A stretch of DNA of 64,000 bases, taken from contig NC_010681.1 of the NCBI RefSeq assembly GCF_000020125.1, forward strand, positions 4,278,001 to 4,342,000, written 5' to 3'. The stretch comes from Paraburkholderia phytofirmans PsJN. Its GTDB lineage: Bacteria; Pseudomonadota; Gammaproteobacteria; Burkholderiales; Burkholderiaceae. Made by a program: the position numbers and the translations under genes. The notes under the pieces were generated by a model, which saw only the letters and a list, made by a program, of their open reading frames with translations, was not told the origin of the DNA and did not search any database. The stretch's first letter is position 1; every line of letters starts with the position of its first letter. Shown one piece after another: positions 16,714-24,145 of the stretch.

Positions 16714-17292
16714 ATGGCCACCCCATCCGAATTCGACAATAGCACCTTTTCATTGGCGCGGGACCATCTCGCCGCGTTCGTTAAAAAAACTGCCACTAAA
16801 CTCAGCGGCCAAAGCGGGCGATTGCTTGAAGTTGGCCCCCAGGAACGTTTATTGGTCAGGGAGACCTTTAATAACTTTTCGGTTGACACATTTGACGTAG
16901 TTGACAACTATAAACCAACAATTGTCGGCGACATCACAAAACATAATTCAACCATTCCCGACTCCACATACGATTGTGTTGTTTGCATGGAGGTCATCGA
17001 ACACACGGTGAATCCATTCGATACGATCAAGGAAATCAGAAGAATTCTGAGGCATGAGGGATTTCTACTGATTTCGGCGCCGCTCAACTGGCGCATTCAC
17101 GGACCGAGCCCGGATTGCTGGCGCATTACGGAACATGGCTGGAATGCTCTGCTGCGCGACTTCGACATTATCGAGATCGATATTCTGGAATCGCCTGGGC
17201 GGGAACTGTTTCCCATCAGATACAACGTGCTCGCCAAGTGCAATAAGTTCAAGAACACTCAAGATAACGAACTGACGTTCCGATTCATTTAG
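16714..17292 (+). CDS. class I SAM-dependent methyltransferase
   Basis: The 192-residue protein shows a shortened Methyltransf_11 fold: GRLLEVGPQERLLV (motif I), TFDVVDNYKPTIVGD, then YDCVVCMEVIEHTVNPFDTIKEI and ILRHEGFLLISAPLNW. The EVIEH segment is typical of these enzymes. It likely methylates the flagellar sugar or its acyl chain. Like the preceding gene it is A+T-rich compared with the rest of the cluster. The ATG at 16714 lacks a strong ribosome site and lies 46 bases after the previous stop. Confidence 0.85.
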   Translation: MATPSEFDNSTFSLARDHLAAFVKKTATKLSGQSGRLLEVGPQERLLVRETFNNFSVDTFDVVDNYKPTIVGDITKHNSTIPDSTYDCVVCMEVIEHTVNPFDTIKEIRRILRHEGFLLISAPLNWRIHGPSPDCWRITEHGWNALLRDFDIIEIDILESPGRELFPIRYNVLAKCNKFKNTQDNELTFRFI

Positions 17293-17300
17293 CCCTCGAC

Positions 17301-18104
17301 ATGAAAAATACCCTGGCATCCGTTGAGGCGGTCATCGATCAGATCGCTTCGGAGACGTTCAATCCGAACGTCTTCAAAGAGACTGGCGTATTCGTGATGC
17401 GCAATGCGATTCCGCGGTCTGTCGTGCAGGAATGGCAAACCGAGTGGCGGGCGTTTTACGACGCGCAATTGGCCGAAGGTCGCGACGTCAACAAGGCGAA
17501 TCCGGTTTCGCTCACCGAGCAATTGCCGCCGAAGCTGGCCTCCATGTATAAGGAGCCGGTTTTTGCCGAGACGTTCAAGCAGATCTTCGGAGATCACGTC
17601 GCGCTGTACAACCATCGCTTCGTGATCAAGGACAAGTTCAGTTCGAACAAAGTGTTCCTGCACCAAGACAGTTGCTATCACCTCGGCAATCTGAACAAGT
17701 GCAGCATGTTCGTGCCGCTCAGCATCGTCAACGCGGACAACGGCGGCATGTCGTTTTACGCGGGCTCGCACAAATTGGGCGTGCTCGGCGATGCGGGCGA
17801 GATCAATCCGGACAGCTTCGAGTTCAAGTGGCCGAAGCTCACGCCAGAACTGAATCCGGGCGACTTCGTGATCATGAACAGCGCGCTATGGCACGAGTCC
17901 GGCCCGAATGTGTCGGGTATCGACCGCATCATGGCCGACACCATCGTGCAACCCGCGGACGATCCGACCGGCAAGGATCTGCTATGCGGCGAATGGCAAA
18001 CGGATATTTTCTATTCGCCGACCAACTACATTCGCTACTTCGTCAATTCGCGTGTGTTGAAGCTCATCAAGTATGAGAAAGAGCGCGCGGCTGCTGCGGT
18101 GTAA
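17301..18104 (+). CDS. phytanoyl-CoA dioxygenase (PhyH) family protein
   Basis: The 267-residue protein has the Fe(II)/2-oxoglutarate facial triad of PhyH enzymes: H121-Q-D123 in VFLHQDSCYH and H198 in NSALWHESGP, with MSFYAGSHKLG between them. Such enzymes hydroxylate small molecules or carrier-bound acyl chains. As the last gene of the cluster, it could hydroxylate the acyl group or the sugar. Base composition is back to high GC. It converges on the outer-membrane channel gene and has no obvious terminator. Confidence 0.88.
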   Translation: MKNTLASVEAVIDQIASETFNPNVFKETGVFVMRNAIPRSVVQEWQTEWRAFYDAQLAEGRDVNKANPVSLTEQLPPKLASMYKEPVFAETFKQIFGDHVALYNHRFVIKDKFSSNKVFLHQDSCYHLGNLNKCSMFVPLSIVNADNGGMSFYAGSHKLGVLGDAGEINPDSFEFKWPKLTPELNPGDFVIMNSALWHESGPNVSGIDRIMADTIVQPADDPTGKDLLCGEWQTDIFYSPTNYIRYFVNSRVLKLIKYEKERAAAAV

Positions 18105-18163
18105 TCCCGGGCTTGCTGCGCGCAGCGCAGCAGCGCACCGTGCTTGCGCATTTTGCCGAGGCG

Positions 18164-19138
18164 TTATTCAAATGTCGCATTGACCGACAGTTGCACCACA
18201 TTGCCCTTCGGCCGGTTGCTGGTGTTGAATTCGTTGACCCAGCGCAGCGCAGCCGAAACGGGCGTTTTCTGGATCTTGCCCGACCAGGTGATCATCGGCC
18301 CGAGGCCGACGGAATGGCCCTGAGCGCCGCCGACCATGTCCGCAATGCCGCCGCTGTCGTGGCCGATCTGCTGGACATAACCGCCCACCACGCCAACGCC
18401 CCAGCCGTTGCTGAAGCGCTTGAGCGCGAGCAGATCGAGCACGCTGACCGGCGCGTTGTGATAATGGGTGTCCTTATTGGGCGTGTAGAACTCGAGGCCG
18501 TAATTCAACGACAGCTCGATGTTCTCCTTCGGCAACAATTTCGTATAAGCGATTGTCGGCGTGAAGGTCCACGTATTCTGTCCAGCATTGGCTAGCCGGT
18601 TCGAGTTGTACGCACCGGTCGGCGCGTAGATCTGCACGCTCAATGCGACGTGGTCGTTGCTGGTCAGGTGATAGCCGGCAATGACTGGCGTGAAGAAGAA
18701 ATCGGCGAACTGCGTGCCGTGGTCGTCCGGCAAGCGACCATGAAACGACGAGATGTCGGTGTACTGAACCGGCACCCCGAACGACGACGCGAAGTTCCAG
18801 CCGCCCACGGTGATCCCCCACGTCTTGACCGCGGCGAGGATCGTGTATTCGGCCGTCGCATTGACGCCCGGCGTGACTTGCCCAGCGATCGGAATCGACT
18901 TGCTCGCGCCTAGCGAGCCTTCGTAGTAGACCGTGGCCGCCGACACGATCCATTCGCTGGTGGGCGGCACGATGCCGCCGTACGGCGTCACCTGCTGACC
19001 GGTAATCGGACGGCCGATGCCGCCTTCCGTCGCCCACGCCGTCTGGGAGAGACTCATGCCGACCGCGGTCACGAGCGCGCCTTTGCACAATCGGGCAACG
19101 AGCCGCCAGGCTGCGAGCAAATAGTTAGGTTGACTCAT
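18164..19138 (-). CDS. outer-membrane transporter-like protein (MetA-pathway phenol-degradation/SphA-like family)
   Basis: The 324-residue protein starts with a signal peptide (LCKGALVTAVGMSLSQTAWA, cleavage before TEGGIGRP) and continues as alternating strands ending in a C-terminal LSVNATFE, the aromatic end of outer-membrane barrels. The pattern EGGIGRPITGQQVTPYGGIVP matches channel-like proteins of the phenol-degradation meta-pathway group, thought to pass hydrophobic compounds through the outer membrane. ATG at 19138 has AGGA upstream. It is transcribed away from the HAD lipoprotein gene and is not part of the glycan cluster. Confidence 0.75.
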   Translation of the reverse strand: MSQPNYLLAAWRLVARLCKGALVTAVGMSLSQTAWATEGGIGRPITGQQVTPYGGIVPPTSEWIVSAATVYYEGSLGASKSIPIAGQVTPGVNATAEYTILAAVKTWGITVGGWNFASSFGVPVQYTDISSFHGRLPDDHGTQFADFFFTPVIAGYHLTSNDHVALSVQIYAPTGAYNSNRLANAGQNTWTFTPTIAYTKLLPKENIELSLNYGLEFYTPNKDTHYHNAPVSVLDLLALKRFSNGWGVGVVGGYVQQIGHDSGGIADMVGGAQGHSVGLGPMITWSGKIQKTPVSAALRWVNEFNTSNRPKGNVVQLSVNATFE

Positions 19139-19463
19139 AATCGTCCTCATCGAATGGAAGTCCGGCATTCTCACTCCTGCGGCACCGCATCTGGGCAGCC
19201 TGCGTCCGCACGCCACACTGCGCGCGTGCGCGCAGGCTTCAGGCTTTGAGCACGATTGGTGGCGCGAGCAGCACCCATGTCGCCGCTTTCCTGTGCCTGG
19301 CGATGTGCAGGTCGTCCATGCGCGCCTCAACGCTTGTGCGGTGTCGGAAACGTCAGGCTCGACCCTCAATGTCGAAAAAATCCCACAACCGCTGCAATTA
19401 CCGCTTCGGCCAATTAGACTGGCGCTCGCTTGAATTCGACCCACCGCTTTCGATGAGGCTTTC
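19139..19463. other. divergent intergenic region
   Basis: About 325 bases between two divergent genes; it must hold both promoters. No clear hexamer pair, operator palindrome or RNA element was recognised. Confidence 0.4.
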
Positions 19464-20531
19464 ATGATTCGCGTGCTGCACCGGTACTGCATTGCCTTCA
19501 CCGTTGTCCTTCTCTCCGCCTGCTCGGTGACGCCGCGCCAGGACGGCGTGTCGCAGACCGGCGCATCGGCGGCCGCCGCGTTGGCGTCATGGAACGACAC
19601 GAAGACCAAACGGTCGATCGTCGACTTCGTGACGCTGGTAACGACGCCCGAGTCCAAGGATTTCATCCCGCGTGCCGACCGGATCGCTGTATTCGATAAC
19701 GACGGCACACTGTGGCCTGAGCAGCCCGCCCCGGTGCAACTGGTGTTCGCGCTGCAACGCGTGAAGACGGTGGCTGCACGGCATCCGGAATGGAAGCGCC
19801 AGGAGCCGTTCCGCTCGATCCTCAAAGGCAATCTCAGGAGCGTGGCGGCAAGCGGCGAAGCCGGCTCGATGCGGGTGTTGGCGGCGGCCAACGCCCGCAT
19901 GACGGGCGATCAGTTCGCCGCACTCGTGCACGAATGGTTCGATTCCGCGAGCGACCCGCGCTTCAATCGGCCTTATGCCGATCTCGCGTATCAGCCCATG
20001 CTCGAGTTGCTTGCCTATCTACGCGCGAATGGCTTCAAGACCTATCTGGTGACGGGCGGCGACGTCGAGTTTGTGCGCGACATGGCGCAGCGCATGTATG
20101 GCATTCCGCCCGAGCAGGTGATCGGCAGCACCGTCAAATACCGGTACGGCCAGAGTAACGGCGCGGTTTCGCTGACGCGTCTCGCGCAGGTCGACACGTT
20201 GCTCGACGGCTCGGCCAAACCGCTGGCCATCGATCGCGTGATCGGCAGGCGTCCGGTGATCGCGTTCGGTAACGCGGATGGCGACGCGCCGATGCTCGAA
20301 TGGACCTCGGCAGGCGACGGCCCGCGGCTCGCCGCGCTCGTGCATCACACCGACGCGGAGCGCGAATACACATACGACCGCGCTGCGAAGAGCGGCAAGC
20401 TCGACAAAGGTCTGGACGAGGCCGGCGCGAAAGGCTGGCTGGTCGTCGATATGAAAGGTGACTGGAGAACCGTGTTCAAACCGGACGGCGCAACAACGGC
20501 CGCAACGGCGACAACGACCCGGGCGAACTGA
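19464..20531 (+). CDS. HAD-family phosphatase, predicted lipoprotein
   Basis: The 355-residue protein begins with a lipoprotein signal (FTVVLLSACSVTP, Cys near residue 20), so it is probably anchored in the cell envelope and acts in the periplasm. HAD motif I is VFDNDGTLWPEQPAP near residue 75 with the Asp pair; motif II is YLVTGG near 190; motif IV is IAFGNADGDAPML near 265. The substrate is unknown. Related envelope HAD proteins act on phosphorylated small molecules. A strong bidirectional hairpin follows the stop. Confidence 0.85.
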   Translation: MIRVLHRYCIAFTVVLLSACSVTPRQDGVSQTGASAAAALASWNDTKTKRSIVDFVTLVTTPESKDFIPRADRIAVFDNDGTLWPEQPAPVQLVFALQRVKTVAARHPEWKRQEPFRSILKGNLRSVAASGEAGSMRVLAAANARMTGDQFAALVHEWFDSASDPRFNRPYADLAYQPMLELLAYLRANGFKTYLVTGGDVEFVRDMAQRMYGIPPEQVIGSTVKYRYGQSNGAVSLTRLAQVDTLLDGSAKPLAIDRVIGRRPVIAFGNADGDAPMLEWTSAGDGPRLAALVHHTDAEREYTYDRAAKSGKLDKGLDEAGAKGWLVVDMKGDWRTVFKPDGATTAATATTTRAN

Positions 20532-20539
20532 GCCTGAAA

Positions 20540-20572
20540 CGCGGAAGGCCGCTGGACAAGCGGCCTTCCGCG
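20540..20572 (+). terminator. strong hairpin between converging genes
   Basis: CGCGGAAGGCCGC and GCGGCCTTCCGCG form a perfect 13-pair stem with a 7-base loop, followed by ACTGTTTT. It lies between the HAD lipoprotein gene and the antiporter gene, which converge, and can serve both. Confidence 0.8.
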
Positions 20573-20601
20573 ACTGTTTTCACTTATCACCGACGGCTCG
20601 T

Positions 20602-21612
20602 CTAGCGGCTCAGCGTAATAGCCAGATACGTGGCATACAGCACCCCGCAAACCAGCGATGCCCACACCGGCACGCCGCGCTCACGCACATTGACCCGCAG
20701 CCACGCCGCGGCGACGAGCGTGATTAGGATGCCGGTCACCACTTCGATACGCGGCACCCACGGCGTGAGCAGAATACCGATCGCGGGCAGCAGGGTGCCC
20801 TGAAACACCATCGCACCGGTGATATTGCCGAACGCCAGCGTGTCCTTGCCGCGGCGAATCCACAGAATGCTGTTGACCTTCTCGGGCAGTTCGGTGGCGA
20901 TCGGAATGATCAGCAGCGAGAGCAGCAGCGGCGACACGCCGAGCGCTTGCGATACGCCGCGCACACCATGGATGAAGCCTTCCGCGCCCCACACCAGCAA
21001 CGCGACGGCCAGCGCCAATTGCACCACGATGGTCGCGAGGTTGGTCGGCACGCCGAGGCGCGAGATCAGCATCTTGCCCGGCGCTTCAGTGCCGTGGCCG
21101 GCATCGACCAATTCATTCGATGCGCGGAAGGTCATCACCACATAGGTGACGTACACGCCGACCAGTGCCAGGCTGAAGAGCGCGCGCACGATCATCTGCT
21201 CATGCGGCACGTACATCGCGGCCGCTGCCAGTACGAACGCACACAGGAAATAGTTCAGGTCGCGCGTGAAGCCCGTGCGCTCCGGCGCGACCCAGCCGCG
21301 CGCGCCGCGCGAGCCGAGAATTGCGAGCGTCATGAGGAAAGTGGAGAGGGTGGAAAGCATCAGCGGTGCACCGAGAATCGCGCCGACGCCGATCTCCTGA
21401 TTGACCGCGCTATCCGTCGTGCCGCTGGCGATCGCGAGCAGCGGCACGAGCGTCTCGGGCAACGCGGTGCCGACGGCGGCGAATAGTGAACCCGTCACGC
21501 CTTCGGAAATCTTGAGGCGTTCACCCAGATGCTCGAGTGCATTGGTGAAGAGCTCGGCCGCCACCAGAATGACGACGAGCATGATGGCAAGTTCGAGCAA
21601 GAGACCGGTCAT
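20602..21612 (-). CDS. sodium/calcium exchanger family (CaCA) cation antiporter
   Basis: The 336-residue protein has about ten membrane segments in two inverted halves. The alpha repeats are visible as LFAAVGTALPETLVPLLAIASG near residue 50 and LSLLIIPIATELPEKVNSIL near 235, each with the acidic residue after a helix break that binds the cation. ATG at 21612 is chosen because GGAG lies 8 bases upstream. A yybP-ykoY-type leader precedes it, so the exported ion is probably Mn2+ (or Ca2+). It sits in the inner membrane. Confidence 0.9.
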   Translation of the reverse strand: MTGLLLELAIMLVVILVAAELFTNALEHLGERLKISEGVTGSLFAAVGTALPETLVPLLAIASGTTDSAVNQEIGVGAILGAPLMLSTLSTFLMTLAILGSRGARGWVAPERTGFTRDLNYFLCAFVLAAAAMYVPHEQMIVRALFSLALVGVYVTYVVMTFRASNELVDAGHGTEAPGKMLISRLGVPTNLATIVVQLALAVALLVWGAEGFIHGVRGVSQALGVSPLLLSLLIIPIATELPEKVNSILWIRRGKDTLAFGNITGAMVFQGTLLPAIGILLTPWVPRIEVVTGILITLVAAAWLRVNVRERGVPVWASLVCGVLYATYLAITLSR

Positions 21613-21689
21613 GCGCGGCACTCCGTAATCACGCAAAGGCAGCGACGCGACGGACGGGGAGTAGGGGCGACTGGCAAGTTACGACGATG

Positions 21690-21880
21690 TTTCACAGGGC
21701 TACTCCGCGGTCGGACGTCGATAACAAACCAATGACGCACCGCCGCCCGTCCGACCAGAACGAGGCAGTGCGTCAATGGTCTCGCCAAACCGACCCGGTC
21801 GAACGCGCCATGACCCGCAGGCCAAGTATGTTGACGCGCTCTCCTTCAATGGATGAAGGAAGGCTACTCCCCAGTGACCG
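21690..21880 (-). promoter_or_regulatory. yybP-ykoY-type manganese riboswitch and expression platform
   Basis: Read on the reverse strand, the aptamer opens with CACTGGGGAGTAGCC (about 21880), then GCGTCAACATACT, then GGTCATGGCGCG, and closes with GGCGAGACC (about 21786-21778). These are the conserved pieces of the yybP-ykoY RNA that senses Mn2+. After it, TGACGCAC (21775-21768) and GTGCGTCA (21740-21733) form a strong hairpin, and a second GGAGTAGCC lies at about 21705-21697. The switch lies directly ahead of the antiporter gene and probably turns it on when Mn2+ is high. Confidence 0.82.
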
Positions 21881-21978
21881 GGGGATTTTAACGGCAGGGG
21901 GCGCTTTCAACAACCTTGTTGCGGTGAAGGTGGTTGTTCGGGCTAATCGGTTAGCCAGGTGGGCGCGAGTTCAGCCGG

Positions 21979-22500
21979 TTAGTTGAAGTGATATTGCACG
22001 CCGATTGTGAAACTGTTATTCGTTCTTCGGGTGCCGTCGTGATTGCTGGTGTCGGTTGTCCATTCGCCTACCGCGCTCATGTGTTTTGCAAACTTGTATT
22101 CGACGCCTAAACCCCAGTGAGGGCGGATATCCGGCCAATCTGTTGTCAATCCAATACGGACATATGGCATGAACTGATTGAATGGCAGCCCTAATTTCGC
22201 GTCAAGTCCACCGTCCTTATAGGTTGTCGAGCCGTGATGCAGATCGGCAAACACTTCGGCGCCTGCAACGAAACGGTCGACGTCGAAGTTATATCCCGCC
22301 GTAAAACCCGGGAAAGCCGTGGTATGCGATGCTTTATTGACGACGCCTGAAGCATCGGAGGTATTCACACCCAACTTGAAGCCCACATAGGGGCCGGCAA
22401 ACTCGCTTGCGCCCGTTTGAGGAGCCGCCGATTGCGCGTGGACGAGATTGCAAAGCATCATGATCGATGCGGTTAAAATCAGCCGGGTTATTTTGCACAT
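21979..22500 (-). CDS. small outer-membrane beta-barrel protein
   Basis: The 173-residue protein has a signal peptide (ILTASIMMLCNLVHAQ, cut before SAAPQTG) and then the alternating pattern of an eight-stranded barrel: GPYVGFKLGVNTSD, FTAGYNFDVDRFVAGAE, PHWGLGVEYKFAKHMSAVG, ending SFTIGVQYHFN with the terminal Phe-Asn close to the usual aromatic end. This matches OmpA-like or Opa-type porin-family domains used as surface proteins. Function is unknown. It is the last core gene before the transposon. Confidence 0.8.
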   Translation of the reverse strand: MCKITRLILTASIMMLCNLVHAQSAAPQTGASEFAGPYVGFKLGVNTSDASGVVNKASHTTAFPGFTAGYNFDVDRFVAGAEVFADLHHGSTTYKDGGLDAKLGLPFNQFMPYVRIGLTTDWPDIRPHWGLGVEYKFAKHMSAVGEWTTDTSNHDGTRRTNNSFTIGVQYHFN

Positions 22501-22854
22501 GACCGCAATAAAACGATTGGCGCGCGGATAGATCGCGACGCCTTATTAATCAGTGAAGCGATGTAGAAATGCCGCTCCTAGGATATTCACGCGAGATGGA
22601 AATTGCATGGTCAAAACATGCTAATTAAGGGGATAGGATGGGGCTATGCGAAATGTCCGCATCGAGACCTTCAAACGTCCGATTCTTAAGTTGCGGAACA
22701 AATGAAGCGGGGCGTTTTCGGCCGAATCTGCAAAGGACATGCGAGCGTACGTAAGGCGTCGCCAAAGGACTATTTGCGGGAATGCGGGGCCTTAGGCAGC
22801 ACTCGTGCGAACACGACCAGGCCGTAAAAACAAAAGGGCTTAGCGCATATTGCG
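22501..22854. other. core-side flank of the transposon, no gene seen
   Basis: About 350 bases between the beta-barrel gene and the target duplication. Before the insertion this DNA would have lain directly downstream of tRNA-Arg. No open frame with a start signal and no attachment-site copy of the tRNA 3' end was found here. Confidence 0.5.
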
Positions 22855-22859
22855 TAAGC
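22855..22859. repeat. target-site duplication TAAGC, left copy
   Basis: TAAGC directly abuts the left transposon end and is repeated exactly beside the right end at 54369-54373. Five base pairs is the duplication length of Tn7-like elements. Confidence 0.93.
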
Positions 22860-23023
22860 TGTGTCGTTACCCTACCGATGTCGCAAAAGACACCCTACTC
22901 ATGTCGCTTACGTTCACCTGAGACGCGATTTCGGGGGATTTCCGGGCCTCGAACGGCCCGATTTGCGAGGGTGGACACTTTACCGATGTCGCACTTTCAA
23001 GAAAGACACCCTACAGGTGTCGC
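22860..23023 (+). repeat. left transposon end with four TnsB-type binding sites
   Basis: Related sites of consensus CCCTAC-NGRTGTCGC occur at 22869-22884, 22892-22907, 22981-22992 (left part degenerate) and 23008-23023, all in the same direction. Spacings are uneven, as at the left end of Tn7, where TnsB sites are spread out. The outermost base T at 22860 abuts the target duplication. Confidence 0.85.
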
Positions 23024-23191
23024 ACTATGATTTCCCCGCAAAGCCTGTCAGAACAGGGCCTTGCGGCCTAGGTGCCTTCAATTCTAAGTGCCCAAGGCTG
23101 TTTGAACGGCATTGCTTCGAGCAAAAAACAGCCATTCCGCATATCAGGCTCTCGCAGGGCGCATTAGCGAAACGCCGCAACCCACAAATTC

Positions 23192-23207
23192 CTGTACATA
23201 TATACAG
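23192..23207. promoter_or_regulatory. LexA-like box CTGT-N8-ACAG (second copy)
   Basis: CTGTACATATATACAG is an exact CTGT-N8-ACAG match with an AT-rich core, the LexA consensus used in gamma- and many beta-proteobacteria. No gene clearly starts beside it, so it may be unused or act on transcription across the left end. It resembles the box at 23752. Confidence 0.5.
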
Positions 23208-23371
23208 TATAGCTGCGTGTCCACGCAATCTCAACTTAACGATTGCCATTGCCCTCTGAGGGCGCCACCGGCGGTGTTTCTATAAGCGGCAACAAGAAAT
23301 GCGGGCAACATTCTCGTGTGGGGTCGTAGGAAAGCAGCAGGTACGCTTGCGTCATATATGAGCATCCGCGC

Positions 23372-23692
23372 TCATGCGCCAAGTATCAAGCGCTCAACCG
23401 CGCCGGCCGGATAGTCCCGCGGCCAACCTGCCGCCAATTCCCCGAAAGCACACCTCGCCGTATCAAGCACCTCAGCGGATTCATAGCCGCCGGACGCGGG
23501 GCGAATTGTCCTCAAGACCACTGCGGTGCAGCCCAGCCGGTCGAGCGCCCGTCGCAGGCGTTCGCTCATGACCTCAGTCAGCCCACGCTCCCTGCTCACA
23601 AGCTCGACATCGACCGCCGTGTCTGCCAACAGAACGGCCATGAGTTCCTGTCCCCGCTCGGACGCTCGCCAGTGAATCGAAGGTTTCGCCAT
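23372..23692 (-). CDS. uncharacterised 106-aa protein, probably SOS-regulated
   Basis: The protein starts MAKPSIHWRASERGQELMAV and is not recognised. It is soluble, rich in Leu, Arg and Glu, with two predicted helices around residues 25-55 (VDVELVSRERGLTEVMSERLRRALDRLG). It has no signal peptide. A LexA-like box lies 60 bases upstream of the start, between this gene and the Xre regulator gene read in the same direction. It is the leftmost gene of the transposon cargo. A DNA-damage-induced regulator or toxin is conceivable, but nothing in the sequence proves it. Confidence 0.65.
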   Translation of the reverse strand: MAKPSIHWRASERGQELMAVLLADTAVDVELVSRERGLTEVMSERLRRALDRLGCTAVVLRTIRPASGGYESAEVLDTARCAFGELAAGWPRDYPAGAVERLILGA

Positions 23693-23751
23693 CTTCTATA
23701 TAGGCAGCCCATCTATACACGGCTGAAAACGAAGATGGCACAAAACGCGGA

Positions 23752-23771
23752 TACTGTATATACATACAGTA
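23752..23771. promoter_or_regulatory. LexA box (SOS operator)
   Basis: TACTGTATATACATACAGTA matches the LexA consensus TACTGT-N8-ACAGTA completely, including the outer TA bases. It lies just upstream of the 106-aa gene read leftward and just after the stop of the Xre gene. LexA repression relieved by DNA damage is the simplest reading. Confidence 0.78.
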
Positions 23772-23777
23772 TCCGCA

Positions 23778-24059
23778 CTACTTTCGCGAGAGCCCTTCCA
23801 GCAGCTCAACGGTTCTTCTAGCGTTGTCCAGCGCGCCTTCAAGCCCGGCCTCGGTATGTGGGTGGTCACTTACATACTCCGCAAGACGCTTGAGGCAGTG
23901 GTTGATGAGGTGCGTAGGCGCCCCGAGCTTCTCCGACTCATATCGGGAAAGCGTCGATTTGTTGACGCCGGTTAGCGCGGCGAACTCAGCTTGAGTGCTT
24001 TCGCCTCGCACCCATCGCAGGAGCTCACCTTGACTTCGAGGTGGAAACATTCGATTCAA
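23778..24059 (-). CDS. Xre/Cro-family helix-turn-helix regulator
   Basis: The 93-residue protein has an HTH at about residues 20-45 (ESTQAEFAALTGVNKSTLSRYE), a classic Xre helix-turn-helix with the Ser-Arg-Tyr-Glu end, and a helical C-terminal dimerisation part. It is divergent from the IetA-like ATPase gene, and the space between carries repeats of TAGCAAT that look like its operator. It probably represses the ietAS pair and itself, as small Xre genes next to toxin-antitoxin or defence modules often do. Confidence 0.85.
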   Translation of the reverse strand: MNRMFPPRSQGELLRWVRGESTQAEFAALTGVNKSTLSRYESEKLGAPTHLINHCLKRLAEYVSDHPHTEAGLEGALDNARRTVELLEGLSRK

Positions 24060-24069
24060 AATGCTGTAG

Positions 24070-24096
24070 TAGCAATCATATTGCTATAATAGCAAT
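24070..24096 (+). promoter_or_regulatory. Xre operator overlapping the ietAS promoter
   Basis: TAGCAAT-CAT-ATTGCTA (24070-24086) is a perfect 7-bp inverted repeat with 3-bp centre, and a third TAGCAAT half-site follows at 24090-24096. A perfect -10 box TATAAT at 24085-24090 lies between them, so a bound regulator would block the promoter. The repeats lie between the divergent Xre and ATPase genes. Confidence 0.7.
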
Positions 24097-24145
24097 ATTC
24101 TGCCGTTCGAAGTCTATACTTCGTTTCAAGACTTTTGAGGTTCTA

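Noticed and set aside
22501..22854. Integrase-type attL copy of the tRNA-Arg 3' end
   Set aside because: No copy of the tRNA 3' end or T arm was found at the left border, and no tyrosine integrase gene is present. The 5-bp duplication shows Tn7-like transposition instead.
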